Origin: an uncultured Pseudomonadota bacterium
GTDB taxonomy: Bacteria; Myxococcota_A; UBA796; SXON01
Reading direction: 5' to 3'
Length of the DNA stretch: 64,000 nucleotides
Assembly (NCBI GenBank): GCA_903875225.1
Contig: CAIQVJ010000019.1
Span: 102,217 to 166,216 of the forward strand
The translations under genes were made by a program, and so were the position numbers. Within the stretch, counting starts at the first letter, position 1. Every line of letters begins with the position of its first letter. The notes under the pieces were generated by a model that was given only the letters and a program-made list of their open reading frames with translations, did no database searches and was not told the DNA's origin. Below, piece after piece: positions 15,861 through 24,581 of this stretch.

Positions 15861-17314
15861 CCCCGCACCCAGCCCTTCTTGATGTTCTCGGCAAGGAGAT
15901 CCGCGGCGATCTTCTGCGCCTCGACCTCGTTCGGCGCCAGCCGCACTTCCCGCTCCAGCGGCGTCTTCCGCTCCGCCGAGTAGTCCGTCCAGTGCACGAC
16001 GTAGGCCGGGAACTCGGACCCGGCCTCCTTGTTCGTCTTCCAGACCAGCAGCTTCCGAACCGCGATCCGACCCTTCGTCTCCTTCGTGTACACCTGGCGC
16101 ATGACCACCTCGCTCTCCGGCCGCTCGTGCACCGATGCCGCGCGCGTGAGGTCCGGCACGGCGACCCGTTCGGTGAGCTGCGACGCCCGGATGTCGGTGA
16201 CGTTCACGCCCTTGTCGCCGCGAGCGCGTGTGTACACCGGGTGCAGCACCGATGCGCCCGGCATCGGCGCGACCTGCGTCCAGCCGTTCGGGCCCCAATT
16301 CAAGACCATCCGCGTGATCGGGCTCCCGGAGCTGTCCTCTGCCTGGACGTCGGTCGCGCGGACCTCGATCACCATCTCCGGGCGTACGAAGCGGAACATC
16401 TCGCCGCTGCTGTTCGCGTGGCGGAAGGTGCTCGGTGCCTGCATGGGCACGAGCGCCGAGTAGAGCTGCGTCCGTACGTCGTCGCCACCGAAATTCCCCA
16501 CGGAGGAGGTGATCTGGAAGGTGCCGTCCTCGCGCATGAGGGCCAGCAGGGCGGAGCGCACCTGGTTCGGAGCGTCTGCGCGCTCGGTGTACCCGATGAC
16601 GACGGCGTCGAGCGTGAAGAACGGCTTGACCTTGAAGATCCGGTGGTCCTGCGTGCGGACGACGAGACCCTCGGCCTTTCCTCCCTCCGCCCACTCCGTG
16701 AACAGCCGGCTCACCTCCTCCGGGGCCGAGACCTGCTCGTTCTTCATCGCCTGGACGCGTTTTCCGCCCTGGAACCAGCGCCTGAGCACGGCCAGGCGCT
16801 CGGGGTAGGGCTCCGCCACCGTCGGCGACTCCTGGTCTCCGCCCGTGACCAGATCGAACGCCGCGAATGCGATGCGTGCGACGTCTGCCTGGGCCTCGCC
16901 GCCCATCGCCGCCCCGAGGTCCCCGACCCGCGCTCTCCCGCTCCCCGGCTTGTTGAGCGCAAAGAGCTCCCCGGCGACGAGCGTGAGCCCCGACACCTTG
17001 CCGATCAGCGCTGCCCTCGCTTCGCTCACCACCGGGACCTCGCCCGCGATCACCGAGCCCTTCGGGCTCACCAGCACGCAGTCGTCCCCCTGGACGACGA
17101 GGAACCAGAGCTCCCCGTCGATCTTCGGCGAGACCTGGAGCGGACCTGGCGGGAGCGTGGGCACCTCCTCGGTGGCGATCGCCCGGTAGGCGCTCGCGAC
17201 CTGGCGCTTGTACCCCATGAGGCGAGCGGCCAGCTCGGGATCCGAGATCGCGTTGTGGCCGGTCTGTGTGCCCTTTCCGAGGGGGCGCCCGGCGGTCAGC
17301 GTGTAGAAGCTCAC
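15857..17314 (-). CDS. ATP-dependent DNA-ligase-like nucleotidyltransferase
   Basis: 485 residues with covalent nucleotidyltransferase motifs in order: motif I KIDGE (adenylated Lys64), motif III AGELF (114-118), motif IIIa FAAFDLV (150-156), motif IV EGLVVRT, motif V FKVKPFFTLDAVVIGY. A region with VRPEMVIEVRATDV looks like the OB-fold of DNA ligases. The usual Arg two residues after KxDG is missing (KIDGELW). An extra 130-residue C-terminus is not typical. It resembles ATP-dependent DNA ligases more than RNA ligases. The GTG start overlaps the upstream gene and the stop overlaps the PHP gene. With two unknown cytoplasmic proteins upstream it forms a compact cluster, perhaps for nucleic-acid repair. 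Confidence 0.88.
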   Translation of the reverse strand: MSFYTLTAGRPLGKGTQTGHNAISDPELAARLMGYKRQVASAYRAIATEEVPTLPPGPLQVSPKIDGELWFLVVQGDDCVLVSPKGSVIAGEVPVVSEARAALIGKVSGLTLVAGELFALNKPGSGRARVGDLGAAMGGEAQADVARIAFAAFDLVTGGDQESPTVAEPYPERLAVLRRWFQGGKRVQAMKNEQVSAPEEVSRLFTEWAEGGKAEGLVVRTQDHRIFKVKPFFTLDAVVIGYTERADAPNQVRSALLALMREDGTFQITSSVGNFGGDDVRTQLYSALVPMQAPSTFRHANSSGEMFRFVRPEMVIEVRATDVQAEDSSGSPITRMVLNWGPNGWTQVAPMPGASVLHPVYTRARGDKGVNVTDIRASQLTERVAVPDLTRAASVHERPESEVVMRQVYTKETKGRIAVRKLLVWKTNKEAGSEFPAYVVHWTDYSAERKTPLEREVRLAPNEVEAQKIAADLLAENIKKGWVRG

Positions 17315-18015
17315 GCGGGCTCCCCGCTCGGGCGCTCGAGCTTCATCTTGGAGAGGTGGAGCAGCAACTGGTACCGGCCCTCGTCGGCCACGCGCCCCTC
17401 GAGGAACCCGCGCCAGGGCGTGCCGTTCGTCTGGAACACGAGCGGGTCGCGGCCCTTCGGCCCGCCTGCGAGCAGCACCATCACCCCCTCGCCCGCGAGC
17501 TCCTTCGCGATCCCATGGAGCCAGTCGTATTCGAGCCCGCTGGTGTGCCGGATCTGGACCGTGCGGGTGAACAGGAACTGCCGCACGGCGTCGGCGATCC
17601 GGAACTTCCTGCCCATCCGGATCGGGGCCTCGGGAAGGTCCACGTTTCCAGCGACGTCCACGGGCGTTCGGCGTTCCCGCTCGACGCCGTCGGGACCCGT
17701 GACGATCTCGACGATCTCCGGTGCTGCGTACATCACCTCGCCGGTGGAGGACAGGAACACGGTGTCGGTCTCGCCGATGCCGCGCCCCACGAGCTCCATG
17801 TCCACCTCGGGATCGCCGGCCACGAGCGCCGCGGCGTAGTCGCCCCCGAACCTGTGCACCAGCTCATCGTGCGTGCCGCCCTCTGCTGCCGCCAGGTATC
17901 GCCGGAAGCTGACGGGGCGCCCCTCCTGCCCGAGCCTTGGGGGGGGAGCCGGGGTGATGGAGCGACCATCGGCCTCGCCATCCCGATTCGCAGCGTTGAT
18001 CAAGCGCAGCTTCAT
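17311..18015 (-). CDS. uncharacterised protein of ligase cluster (middle gene)
   Basis: 234 residues. The ATG at 18015 shares one base with the stop of the upstream gene (TGATG), and the stop overlaps the ligase start (GTGA), so all three are translated together. It is cytoplasmic. The N-terminal third is Pro/Arg-rich; the middle has IRMGRKFRIADAVRQFLF. The most conserved-looking block is the C-terminus, with HTSGLEYDWLHGIAKEL, VLLAGGPKGRDPL, RGFLEGRV and LLLHLSKMKLE. The single Cys-free sequence has no known catalytic motif. I recognise no named family. The strict coupling suggests a ligase partner, for example a substrate-recognition subunit. Confidence 0.8.
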   Translation of the reverse strand: MKLRLINAANRDGEADGRSITPAPPPRLGQEGRPVSFRRYLAAAEGGTHDELVHRFGGDYAAALVAGDPEVDMELVGRGIGETDTVFLSSTGEVMYAAPEIVEIVTGPDGVERERRTPVDVAGNVDLPEAPIRMGRKFRIADAVRQFLFTRTVQIRHTSGLEYDWLHGIAKELAGEGVMVLLAGGPKGRDPLVFQTNGTPWRGFLEGRVADEGRYQLLLHLSKMKLERPSGEPA

Positions 18016-18611
18016 CAGAACATCTCGAAGTCGAGTTCGTCGTCTGGTTGCTCGTCGGCGGGCGGAGGCATGGTCTGGAGGGAGCACCACTGCCCGGGGG
18101 CGGGCTTGCCGACGAGCGCGTACAGCATGTCGTCGGCGGTCGACTGAACGAGGAACGCCACCTCTCCGCGCCAGTCCGCACGGTAGTTGAACGGGAACCG
18201 GAAGATCTCGCCTGCTTCGAGGCGGCCGAGGAGCGCCGCGGGCGGTGTCCCGACGAGCGCGTACAGCGTGCCGACAGCGTGGTCCAGCAGATCCTGTGGT
18301 GCCGCGACCTCGAGCTTGACCGGTACGCCCAGGGTGCTCTCCACCTTTGGGAGCGGCCGACCGTCGGCATCGAGCCCGACGAGCTCTGCGTTCGGGATCC
18401 ACACTCCGGCGTCGTCGAAGAAGCCCTGCGCCGTCATGCCGGCGCGGACGATCACGCTGCCGTCCCGCGTGAGCGCGGCGCGGGTGCAGGGTTGCCCGCT
18501 CCGATCGAGCGGAACACGGCGCTTTCGCCCGTAGAGCTTCGCACGGTCTACGGCCGAGAAGTCGAACGCGACCTCTGTTCCGTCGAACTCCAGGACGATC
18601 TGGCGTGCCAT
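18015..18611 (-). CDS. uncharacterised protein of ligase cluster (first gene)
   Basis: 198 residues, ATG at 18611. The N-terminus IVLEFDGTEVAFDFSAVDR begins a beta-rich domain. Residues 30-90 look like a small barrel (KLYGRKRRVPLDRSG, ALTRDGSVIVRAGMTAQGFF, GVWIPNAELVGLDADG). Then come VKLEVAAPQDLLDHAVGTLY and an acidic tail (DDELDFEMF). A similar half, with YALVG twice, hints at an internal duplication of about 60-70 residues. No catalytic motif is seen. It is first in the ligase operon, so its upstream 41 bp should hold the promoter, but nothing obvious is there. Function unknown; role inferred only from the operon. Confidence 0.8.
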   Translation of the reverse strand: MARQIVLEFDGTEVAFDFSAVDRAKLYGRKRRVPLDRSGQPCTRAALTRDGSVIVRAGMTAQGFFDDAGVWIPNAELVGLDADGRPLPKVESTLGVPVKLEVAAPQDLLDHAVGTLYALVGTPPAALLGRLEAGEIFRFPFNYRADWRGEVAFLVQSTADDMLYALVGKPAPGQWCSLQTMPPPADEQPDDELDFEMF

Positions 18612-18652
18612 GCCCTCATGGTATCAAAGCCCCGGGGGCACCGCCAAGCTGT

Positions 18653-19219
18653 TCAGTAAGCCGACACCTTGCCGGTGTGCCGCAGCAACTGCAGTCCGGT
18701 GGGCTTGAGCAGCTCTTCGGGCACTTCGAACAGGATGTCCGGGCAGGTCCACAGATGGAGCGCCACGCCCGTTGTCGCCGCAGATGCCTTGTTGCGCTGC
18801 TGCAGGTACATCGACATGAGGTCTTCGGGCTGCGGCGGGGCAGCGGCGGCCGCAGGGCTCGACGCCACGACGGTGGGCGTCTTGTAGAGCACGCCGCCGC
18901 CGGGCTGGTTCAGGAACGTGACGATGGTCACGAGGTCGCCGGCGGGCAGGTAGCGGAGCTCGTAGGTCGAGTACCCCGAGCTGTCCGTACCGGTCTGGCG
19001 GATCTTTCCGAGGCCGAGGGTGGAGAGGCAGCTCGTCGTGTCGTAGAACAGCCCGAGGCAGTCGTAGTCCGGATTCGTGGTCGCCTTGGGGTCGGTGGTG
19101 GTGAACACGAACCACACGGACGGGTCTGCCGCCGAGGTGCACACCGGGTTCCATGAGGTGGACGCGACGGCGCCCGGCTGGAACATGGCGAGAAGGGCGA
19201 GCGAGAGCATGAAAGGCAC
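18653..19219 (-). CDS. secreted 188-aa protein, unknown
   Basis: 188 residues; ATG at 19219, with a second in-frame ATG at 19210. A weakly charged signal peptide (LSLALLAMFQPGAVA) is followed by a mature protein with five cysteines in two clusters (NPVCTS, DYDCLGLF, TTSCLSTL, LWTCPDIL). It has an Ala/Pro linker in the middle (ASSPAAAAAPPQP) and a C-terminal domain ending KVSAY. The cysteines suggest disulfides in an exported protein. No family recognised. It is 41 bp after the ligase operon's first gene on the same strand and divergent from the PBP gene, sharing an upstream region that contains the inverted repeat at 19285-19296. Confidence 0.75.
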   Translation of the reverse strand: MPFMLSLALLAMFQPGAVASTSWNPVCTSAADPSVWFVFTTTDPKATTNPDYDCLGLFYDTTSCLSTLGLGKIRQTGTDSSGYSTYELRYLPAGDLVTIVTFLNQPGGGVLYKTPTVVASSPAAAAAPPQPEDLMSMYLQQRNKASAATTGVALHLWTCPDILFEVPEELLKPTGLQLLRHTGKVSAY

Positions 19220-19284
19220 CTATCCCGACTGCGAACCCCGAGGTGCGGCGATTGTTCCGGTCCACGCCGTTCACTGGCGTTATC

Positions 19285-19296
19285 TTGACCCGTCAA
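19285..19296. promoter_or_regulatory. inverted repeat TTGAC-CC-GTCAA, possible operator
   Basis: A 12-bp dyad with 5-bp perfect arms in the region between the secreted protein gene (minus) and the PBP gene (plus). The same dyad with a different centre (TTGAC-GT-GTCAA) lies at 44383-44394 inside a promoter spacer, which raises the chance that it is a repressor site. Confidence 0.35.
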
Positions 19297-19383
19297 CGCA
19301 TGGCGAAGCCTCCTCCACGTGCAAAGTCCGGGCCCGCGCGGGGTGCCGCCGCCCGTGACGAGCAGGGAGCGAAGGCGCTGGGC

Positions 19384-21747
19384 ATGGCGAAGCGGCCGGC
19401 CCGGAAGAAGGGCAGCGCAGCAGCGCCGAAGCGGGGTGCGGGGGCCCTCCAGCTCCTGAAGGCCTGGGCCCGCACCACGGTGATCGCCACGTTGTTCGGG
19501 GCCTCGCTGGGTGGGGTGGCGACGCTGGCCGTGTGCTACCGCGGAGCCGTGGAGCGCGTGGATCGGGGCCTCGCAGGCGCGGTGTGGACCGTGCCGGGCC
19601 ATGTGTGGAGCGCGCCGGTGGAGGTGTGGCAGGGACTGCGGACGAGCCCCGAGGACGTCGCCACTGTCCTGGTCGCGGCGGGGTACTCACGCGTGGCGGT
19701 GGCCGACAAGCCCGGCGACGTCCAGGTCGGCGACGGCACGATGCTCGTCGTGAACCGCGCCGGGCAGGGCTACAGCCCGCGTTCCCCCAAGGTGATGCTC
19801 ACCTTTCGCGACGGTCGCGTGCGGTCCGTCTCGCCCGGCACCCGGGTGAGCTTTGCACCCTCGTTGCTGGCGTCCGTGCGCGGGGTCGACAACGAGAACC
19901 GCAGCCCGGTCCCGCTCGAGCGCATCCCGAAGGTGGTGCAGCAGGCGGTGCTCGCCATCGAGGACGCGCGGTTCTACGATCACCCTGGGATCGACGCGAT
20001 CGGGCTCCTGCGGGCGTTGATGGTGGACCTCTGGCACCAGCAGATGGTGCAGGGCGGGTCCACGCTCACGCAGCAGGTGGCCAAGAACATCTTCCTGACC
20101 CAGGAGCGCACCGCCTCTCGCAAGTTTTCGGAGGTGCTGCTCGCCATCGCGCTGGAGCAGCGGCTCAGCAAGGAGCAGATCCTGGAGCTGTACCTCAACG
20201 AGGTTTACCTGGGCCAGGGCGGGGGTGCCTCACTCTGCGGGATGGACGCCGCCGCCCACGCGTGGTTCGGCAAGTCGATCGAGCGGGTCGATCTCCCCGA
20301 GGCCGCCACGCTCGCAGGGGCGATCGCCTCGCCGAACAGCTGGTCTCCGATCCGTCACCCGAGCGAGTCGAAGGTGCGGCGCAACGTCGTGCTCGGCCGG
20401 ATGGTCGACGCTGGATTCCTGACTGCCGAGCAGGCGGCGCAGGCGGGGGCGACGCCGATCACGACCTCCGTGGTGCCCTCCGGGCGGCGAGCGCCCTACG
20501 CCGTGGACCGCGCGATGGAGCAGGCCGAGGCGGAGCTGGGCGAGGGGGCGGTGGCCCTGCGCTCGCTGGACGTGCGCACCTCGATCCAGCCGCTCGTCCA
20601 GGAGGCCGCCGAGCGCGCGGTCACCGACGGGCTGGCCGAGGTCGTGCACGCGCATCCGGGCGTGGTGGGCGCCCAGGTCGCCGCGGTGGTCGTGCGGGCC
20701 TCCGATGGCGCGATCGTCGCCCAGGTGGGGGGCAAGGACTGGGAGAAGAGCCCCTTCGACCGGGCGAGTGACGCCGTGCGGGAGATCGGGTCCACGGTCA
20801 AGCCGCTCACGCTGTTGTTCGCCCTGGAGGCGGATCCCACGCTGTCACCGGGGCTCCGGCTCGATGACGCGCCGATCACGCGCACCCACGACGGCAAGGA
20901 CTGGTCACCCGCGAACTTCGACCACACGTTCGTGGGTCCGATCTCGATCCGCCAGGCGATAGCCCACTCGCGAAACGTCCCAGCCGTGTTGCTGGCCGAG
21001 CGCGTGGGCCTGGCGGCGGAGCGTGCCCAACTCCGTGGTCTCGGGCTCGATCATGCGACGGACTATCCGAGCGTGGCGCTGGGCGGGTTCGGTGCCACGC
21101 CAGTGCAATTGGCAGCCGCATATGCCATCTTTGCGGGTGACGGTCGCTTCCACCAGCCCTGGGTGACCGCGGGCGTGTGGGAGGGGCCGACGCAGGTGTA
21201 CGATCCCGATCCCGCAAAGGGCCCGTCGTACTCGGCGAGGGCGCGCTGGCTCGCCGGCGATGTGATGCGCACCGTCATGCGCGAGGGCACCGGCCATTCT
21301 GCCGCAAAATACGGCGTCGGGCCGGGCGCCGCCGGGAAGAGTGGCACCACGGATGCCACGAAGGATGCCTGGTTCGCGGGCGTGAGCGGGGGGTACAGCG
21401 TCGTCGTGTGGGTGGGGTTCGACGATGGTCGCGCGCTCGGCCTGACGGGCTCGGCGGGTGCGTTGCCGATCTGGGCGCGGCTCGTCGATGCCCTCGGCAA
21501 TTCCTCCAGCGTGCCCGGCGCCCCGTCGGGGTTGGTGAGCGTGGAGTTGTGCGACGCTACGGATCTCCCGCCCTGCCTCGGGTGCCCGAGCAGCCACAAG
21601 GAGTACTTCACTGCGGGTGCCCTGCCCGATGGGAACTGCCTGGTACCGGCGCTCGGCGTGCCCGGCCCCGCAGCCCCGGGACAGCCGCCTGCGGAGAAGC
21701 AGGGCGTGTTCCAGTCGATCGGGGACCTGCTCGGGATCGGCAGGTAG
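19384..21747 (+). CDS. class A penicillin-binding protein (PBP1b-like)
   Basis: 787 residues from the ATG at 19384, chosen for a GAAGG eight bases upstream; an ATG at 19300 gives a longer basic tail but has no ribosome site and poor codon bias. A short basic cytoplasmic tail is followed by one membrane segment (about 30-52) and a region like the UB2H domain of PBP1b (about 90-165). The glycosyltransferase domain has EDARFYDHPG (catalytic Glu193), GGSTLTQQVAKN and ELYLNEVYLGQ. The transpeptidase domain has SxxK (STVK, Ser470/Lys473), SRN and KSGTT. It polymerises and cross-links peptidoglycan at the inner membrane. The tail after KSGTT has a CxxC (LPPCLGCPS). Confidence 0.93.
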   Translation: MAKRPARKKGSAAAPKRGAGALQLLKAWARTTVIATLFGASLGGVATLAVCYRGAVERVDRGLAGAVWTVPGHVWSAPVEVWQGLRTSPEDVATVLVAAGYSRVAVADKPGDVQVGDGTMLVVNRAGQGYSPRSPKVMLTFRDGRVRSVSPGTRVSFAPSLLASVRGVDNENRSPVPLERIPKVVQQAVLAIEDARFYDHPGIDAIGLLRALMVDLWHQQMVQGGSTLTQQVAKNIFLTQERTASRKFSEVLLAIALEQRLSKEQILELYLNEVYLGQGGGASLCGMDAAAHAWFGKSIERVDLPEAATLAGAIASPNSWSPIRHPSESKVRRNVVLGRMVDAGFLTAEQAAQAGATPITTSVVPSGRRAPYAVDRAMEQAEAELGEGAVALRSLDVRTSIQPLVQEAAERAVTDGLAEVVHAHPGVVGAQVAAVVVRASDGAIVAQVGGKDWEKSPFDRASDAVREIGSTVKPLTLLFALEADPTLSPGLRLDDAPITRTHDGKDWSPANFDHTFVGPISIRQAIAHSRNVPAVLLAERVGLAAERAQLRGLGLDHATDYPSVALGGFGATPVQLAAAYAIFAGDGRFHQPWVTAGVWEGPTQVYDPDPAKGPSYSARARWLAGDVMRTVMREGTGHSAAKYGVGPGAAGKSGTTDATKDAWFAGVSGGYSVVVWVGFDDGRALGLTGSAGALPIWARLVDALGNSSSVPGAPSGLVSVELCDATDLPPCLGCPSSHKEYFTAGALPDGNCLVPALGVPGPAAPGQPPAEKQGVFQSIGDLLGIGR

Positions 21748-21754
21748 CGATCGG

Positions 21755-21784
21755 GTGGGCAACCGCTGCGCGTTGCGGCGGCGC
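21755..21784. repeat. dispersed 30-bp repeat, copy 1
   Basis: GTGGGCAACCGCTGCGCGTT followed by GCGGCGGCGC, identical at 29 of 30 positions to 52674-52703. It contains a short GCAAC...GTTGC hairpin. This copy sits in the 90-bp gap between the convergent PBP and beta-propeller genes. It may be a REP-like intergenic element. Confidence 0.6.
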
Positions 21785-21837
21785 TCCTGCCTGAAGCGGG
21801 CGGCGGCGGCTCCCTCGGGGAAGGAGAGCGGTTCGCG

Positions 21838-23670
21838 CTACCCCAGCCCGTCTGCCGCGCCCTCGCTGGCGTCCATCACGCCGCGCTTGGAGAAGCAGAT
21901 CCAGTGGTTGTCGGGCAGTGCGCGGAGCACGCGCCGCTCGTTGCCGTTCATCTCGCGCTCCAGCAGCGCGCCGGAGCGGGCGGGCTCGAGGATGAAGCCG
22001 TTCTCGGCGTCGACCTGCGCCTCGCGGTGCAGCTTGTTCACCTCTGAGACCACGGTCTGCCGCTGGATGTCGATGAAGAGCAGCGTGCACGTGTCGCCCT
22101 CGGGCACGCGCAGGGCGGCGAACTGACCGCCGGTGATGCCCCACACCCGGTCGGGGGGGGCATGCAACTGGATCACGTCGCGACCCTCCGCGGGGCGCTT
22201 CTCACGCGCGGAGGCCCCGAGATCGTAGTGCGCGAGGATGTGCTCGGCATCCACGACCAGCAGGTCGGGGCGGCGGTTCACGAACGAGAGCAGGCGGGCC
22301 GGCACGTCGGCGGTGGGGATCGGGTCGTCCACGGCCTCCCGACCCGTTGCCGGGTCCAGGATCTTGATCGCACCGCGCGGGGTGATCACGCCGAGCCACG
22401 TGCCGCCGTGGGAGAGGGTCATGCCCTCGGGCCAGCGCAGCTCCAGCGCCTTGCCGCGCGCCAGGTCCCACCAGCGCACCCCGCCGGAGGCAAGCTGCAC
22501 GGCGACGACGGTCCCGCCGATCGCGGCGTTGGTCGCGCCGACGGTCTCGGGCCCGCCGTCGAGCACCCGCTCACCGGTGCGCGCCTCGTACACCGCGACC
22601 GCCCCGCGCTGGGGCACCGTGAGCACATAGCGCCCATCCCGGTCGATCTGCGCGTCGCGGAGCGGCCCCGGGGTGACGATCTCGCGGAGTCGCCGGTTCT
22701 TGGACCAGAGGGCGACGCGCTCCCCGTGGATGGCGAGCCGCTGCTCCCCAAAACCGCCGACCGCGGTGACCGGCCCCGCGTTCCCCGCATCCCCGCCGTG
22801 CGCCAGGCCGTCGGACCCGCCGACCTTGATGCCCTGCTGGCCCCACCACGCGGCACCTTTTGCATCGGGTGCGCCGTGGCGCTGGCTCTCCACGGGCTGC
22901 AGGTCGGGCATCGAGAAGACGTGGGTGGATCGCGAGCTCACCGCCCCGATCTGCGCGCCGTCGGGCCGCTGCACCACGTTGAGGATGCCTGACCCGCCGC
23001 GCGTCGCGAAGCTGTGGATCATGTGGCCGTCCACCACTCGCAGCAGCGAGATCCCCGCCTGCCCGGCGGTCACGACGAGGGTCCCGTCCAGCGAGAACAC
23101 CGCGCGCTCCGCGGGCATCTGCAGCTTGTCCATCGGCAGGCCCTGGTGCGAGAGCAGGTCGACGAGCCGCGGCTGGCCTGCATCGTCGAGGCAGAGCACG
23201 CGCTGTCCGCGCTCGTCGAACTCCACGGTCAGCCCGCCGAAGCCCTGCCAAGCCACCTCACGGGTGCCCTTCTCGATGTCCCAGATCCGCAGCAGGCCAT
23301 CGGCCGCGATCGTCGCGACGCGGGCGCCCTCCGGGGAGATCGCCACCCCGCGCATCGCCCGGACGCGGCCCCGAGCGCCCTCCCGGACCTCCTGGAACAC
23401 GGGCGTACCGTCGGTCGTGTTGTAGACGCCGATGGTGCCGTCGTCGTCTCCCACGGCGATGAGCGAGCCCCCGCGGATGAGCCCGAGCGCGCCGGTGACC
23501 CCGACGCCGGGCTGGAACACGAGGCCCGGAGCGTTCTCGCCCGCCCGCTGGATTGCCACGACCCCCGCGGAGTCTGCCGTGGCCAGGACGCCGCTCCACG
23601 GGTCGTACACGGCCGCCGTGACAGGGGCGTCGTGCACGTTGGGGCAGAACTGGTCGGTGAGCGAGGCCAT
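21838..23670 (-). CDS. WD40/YVTN-like beta-propeller protein
   Basis: 610 residues with no signal peptide. At least ten strand-rich repeats of about 40 residues have WD-like turns (VYDPWSGVLATADSAG, GDDDGTIGVYNTTDG, IAADGLLRIWDIEKG, VWWDLARGK-type). Such propellers are usually protein-binding scaffolds. The repeats extend over most of the length, so there may be two propellers; the last 100 residues include NEAQ-free, charged sequence and a Cys (HWICFSKRG). It stands alone between the PBP gene (convergent) and tatC. A beta-propeller is one component of MoxR-vWA ternary systems, but no MoxR or vWA gene adjoins it, so I do not assign it there. Confidence 0.85.
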   Translation of the reverse strand: MASLTDQFCPNVHDAPVTAAVYDPWSGVLATADSAGVVAIQRAGENAPGLVFQPGVGVTGALGLIRGGSLIAVGDDDGTIGVYNTTDGTPVFQEVREGARGRVRAMRGVAISPEGARVATIAADGLLRIWDIEKGTREVAWQGFGGLTVEFDERGQRVLCLDDAGQPRLVDLLSHQGLPMDKLQMPAERAVFSLDGTLVVTAGQAGISLLRVVDGHMIHSFATRGGSGILNVVQRPDGAQIGAVSSRSTHVFSMPDLQPVESQRHGAPDAKGAAWWGQQGIKVGGSDGLAHGGDAGNAGPVTAVGGFGEQRLAIHGERVALWSKNRRLREIVTPGPLRDAQIDRDGRYVLTVPQRGAVAVYEARTGERVLDGGPETVGATNAAIGGTVVAVQLASGGVRWWDLARGKALELRWPEGMTLSHGGTWLGVITPRGAIKILDPATGREAVDDPIPTADVPARLLSFVNRRPDLLVVDAEHILAHYDLGASAREKRPAEGRDVIQLHAPPDRVWGITGGQFAALRVPEGDTCTLLFIDIQRQTVVSEVNKLHREAQVDAENGFILEPARSGALLEREMNGNERRVLRALPDNHWICFSKRGVMDASEGAADGLG

Positions 23671-23753
23671 GAAACAACCGCGATGCGGGGGCTTAACCGG
23701 GCGAGCGGCGCCGGATCCCCGGGGCGGAGTTTTGCTTCAGGATGTAGGCGGCG

Positions 23754-24581
23754 TCAGCCCTCCGCTGCCTTCTCCTTCCCGGGGACGGGCTTGGTGGAGA
23801 ACAGCCACGCCACGATGATCCCCACGCCGTACAGCACCACGAGCGGGCCAGCCATCATCATCTGCGACATCACGTCCGGCGGGGTGAGCACCGCCGCGAT
23901 GATGAAGATGCCGACGATGCCGTAGCGGAACCCCGAGATCATGTCACGGTGGTTGATGAGCCCCAGCCGGGCCAGGAAGTACACGACGATGGGGAGTTGG
24001 AAGCTCACGCCGAACGCCACGAGCAGCGTGATCGCAAACGTGAGGTAGCTGTTGATGGAGAGGACGGCGGTGACGTTGTCCCCGTTCATCGACAGGAAGA
24101 TCGGAAATCCGAACCGGAACACCCCGTAGTAGGCGAACGCGCCGCCCGTGATGAACAGGAACGTGCTCGCCGTCACGAGGGGCATCACGCTGCGCCGCTC
24201 CTTGTCGTACAGTCCGGGCGCCACGAATTTCCAGATCTGGTAGGCGATGACCGGCGACGAGGCAAAGAGGCCGGCGATCCCCGCCACCTTCATCTGCACC
24301 ACGATGCCCTCGGTGGCCTCGGTGATCGCCATCGTGCCCTTGCCGGTCACGTGGAGGGCGTCGTTCATCGGTTGCGAGAGCCAGTCGAAGATGGGGCCGG
24401 CGAAGGCGAAGCTGGCGCCGACGCACACGAGCACGGCCCACATGCAGACGATCACCCGCTTGCGGAGCTCACGAAGGTGGTCGAGCAGCGGCATCTCGTA
24501 GGTGTCCGCGAACTCCTGCGCGCGACCGGCGGCCTTCGCCAGCGGCGTGGTCGGGGAGGGGCGGGGCGGCCTCGGCTTCAC
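23754..24581 (-). CDS. tatC: Sec-independent protein translocase TatC
   Basis: 275 residues with the TatC hallmark MPLLDHLRELRKRVIV at the N-terminus, six predicted membrane segments, FxxPxLY-like WKFVAPGLYDKERR, and the conserved Pro-rich end of the family (AAVLTPPDVMSQ). TatC is the receptor of the twin-arginine pathway, which exports folded proteins, often with cofactors. The ATG at 24581 overlaps the tatB stop (ATGA), so it is translated after TatB. The N-terminal 25 residues before the hallmark are Pro/Thr-rich. No tatA was seen in the window. Confidence 0.97.
   Translation of the reverse strand: MKPRPPRPSPTTPLAKAAGRAQEFADTYEMPLLDHLRELRKRVIVCMWAVLVCVGASFAFAGPIFDWLSQPMNDALHVTGKGTMAITEATEGIVVQMKVAGIAGLFASSPVIAYQIWKFVAPGLYDKERRSVMPLVTASTFLFITGGAFAYYGVFRFGFPIFLSMNGDNVTAVLSINSYLTFAITLLVAFGVSFQLPIVVYFLARLGLINHRDMISGFRYGIVGIFIIAAVLTPPDVMSQMMMAGPLVVLYGVGIIVAWLFSTKPVPGKEKAAEG

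Noticed and set aside
19300..19383. Start of the PBP at 19300
   Set aside because: In frame, but no ribosome site, poor third-position GC and only 3 bp after the dyad; the ATG at 19384 with GAAGG is preferred, though the longer form is not excluded.
21838..23670. Beta-propeller as a member of a MoxR-vWA-propeller system
   Set aside because: No MoxR ATPase or vWA gene adjoins it; the neighbours are a PBP and tatC.
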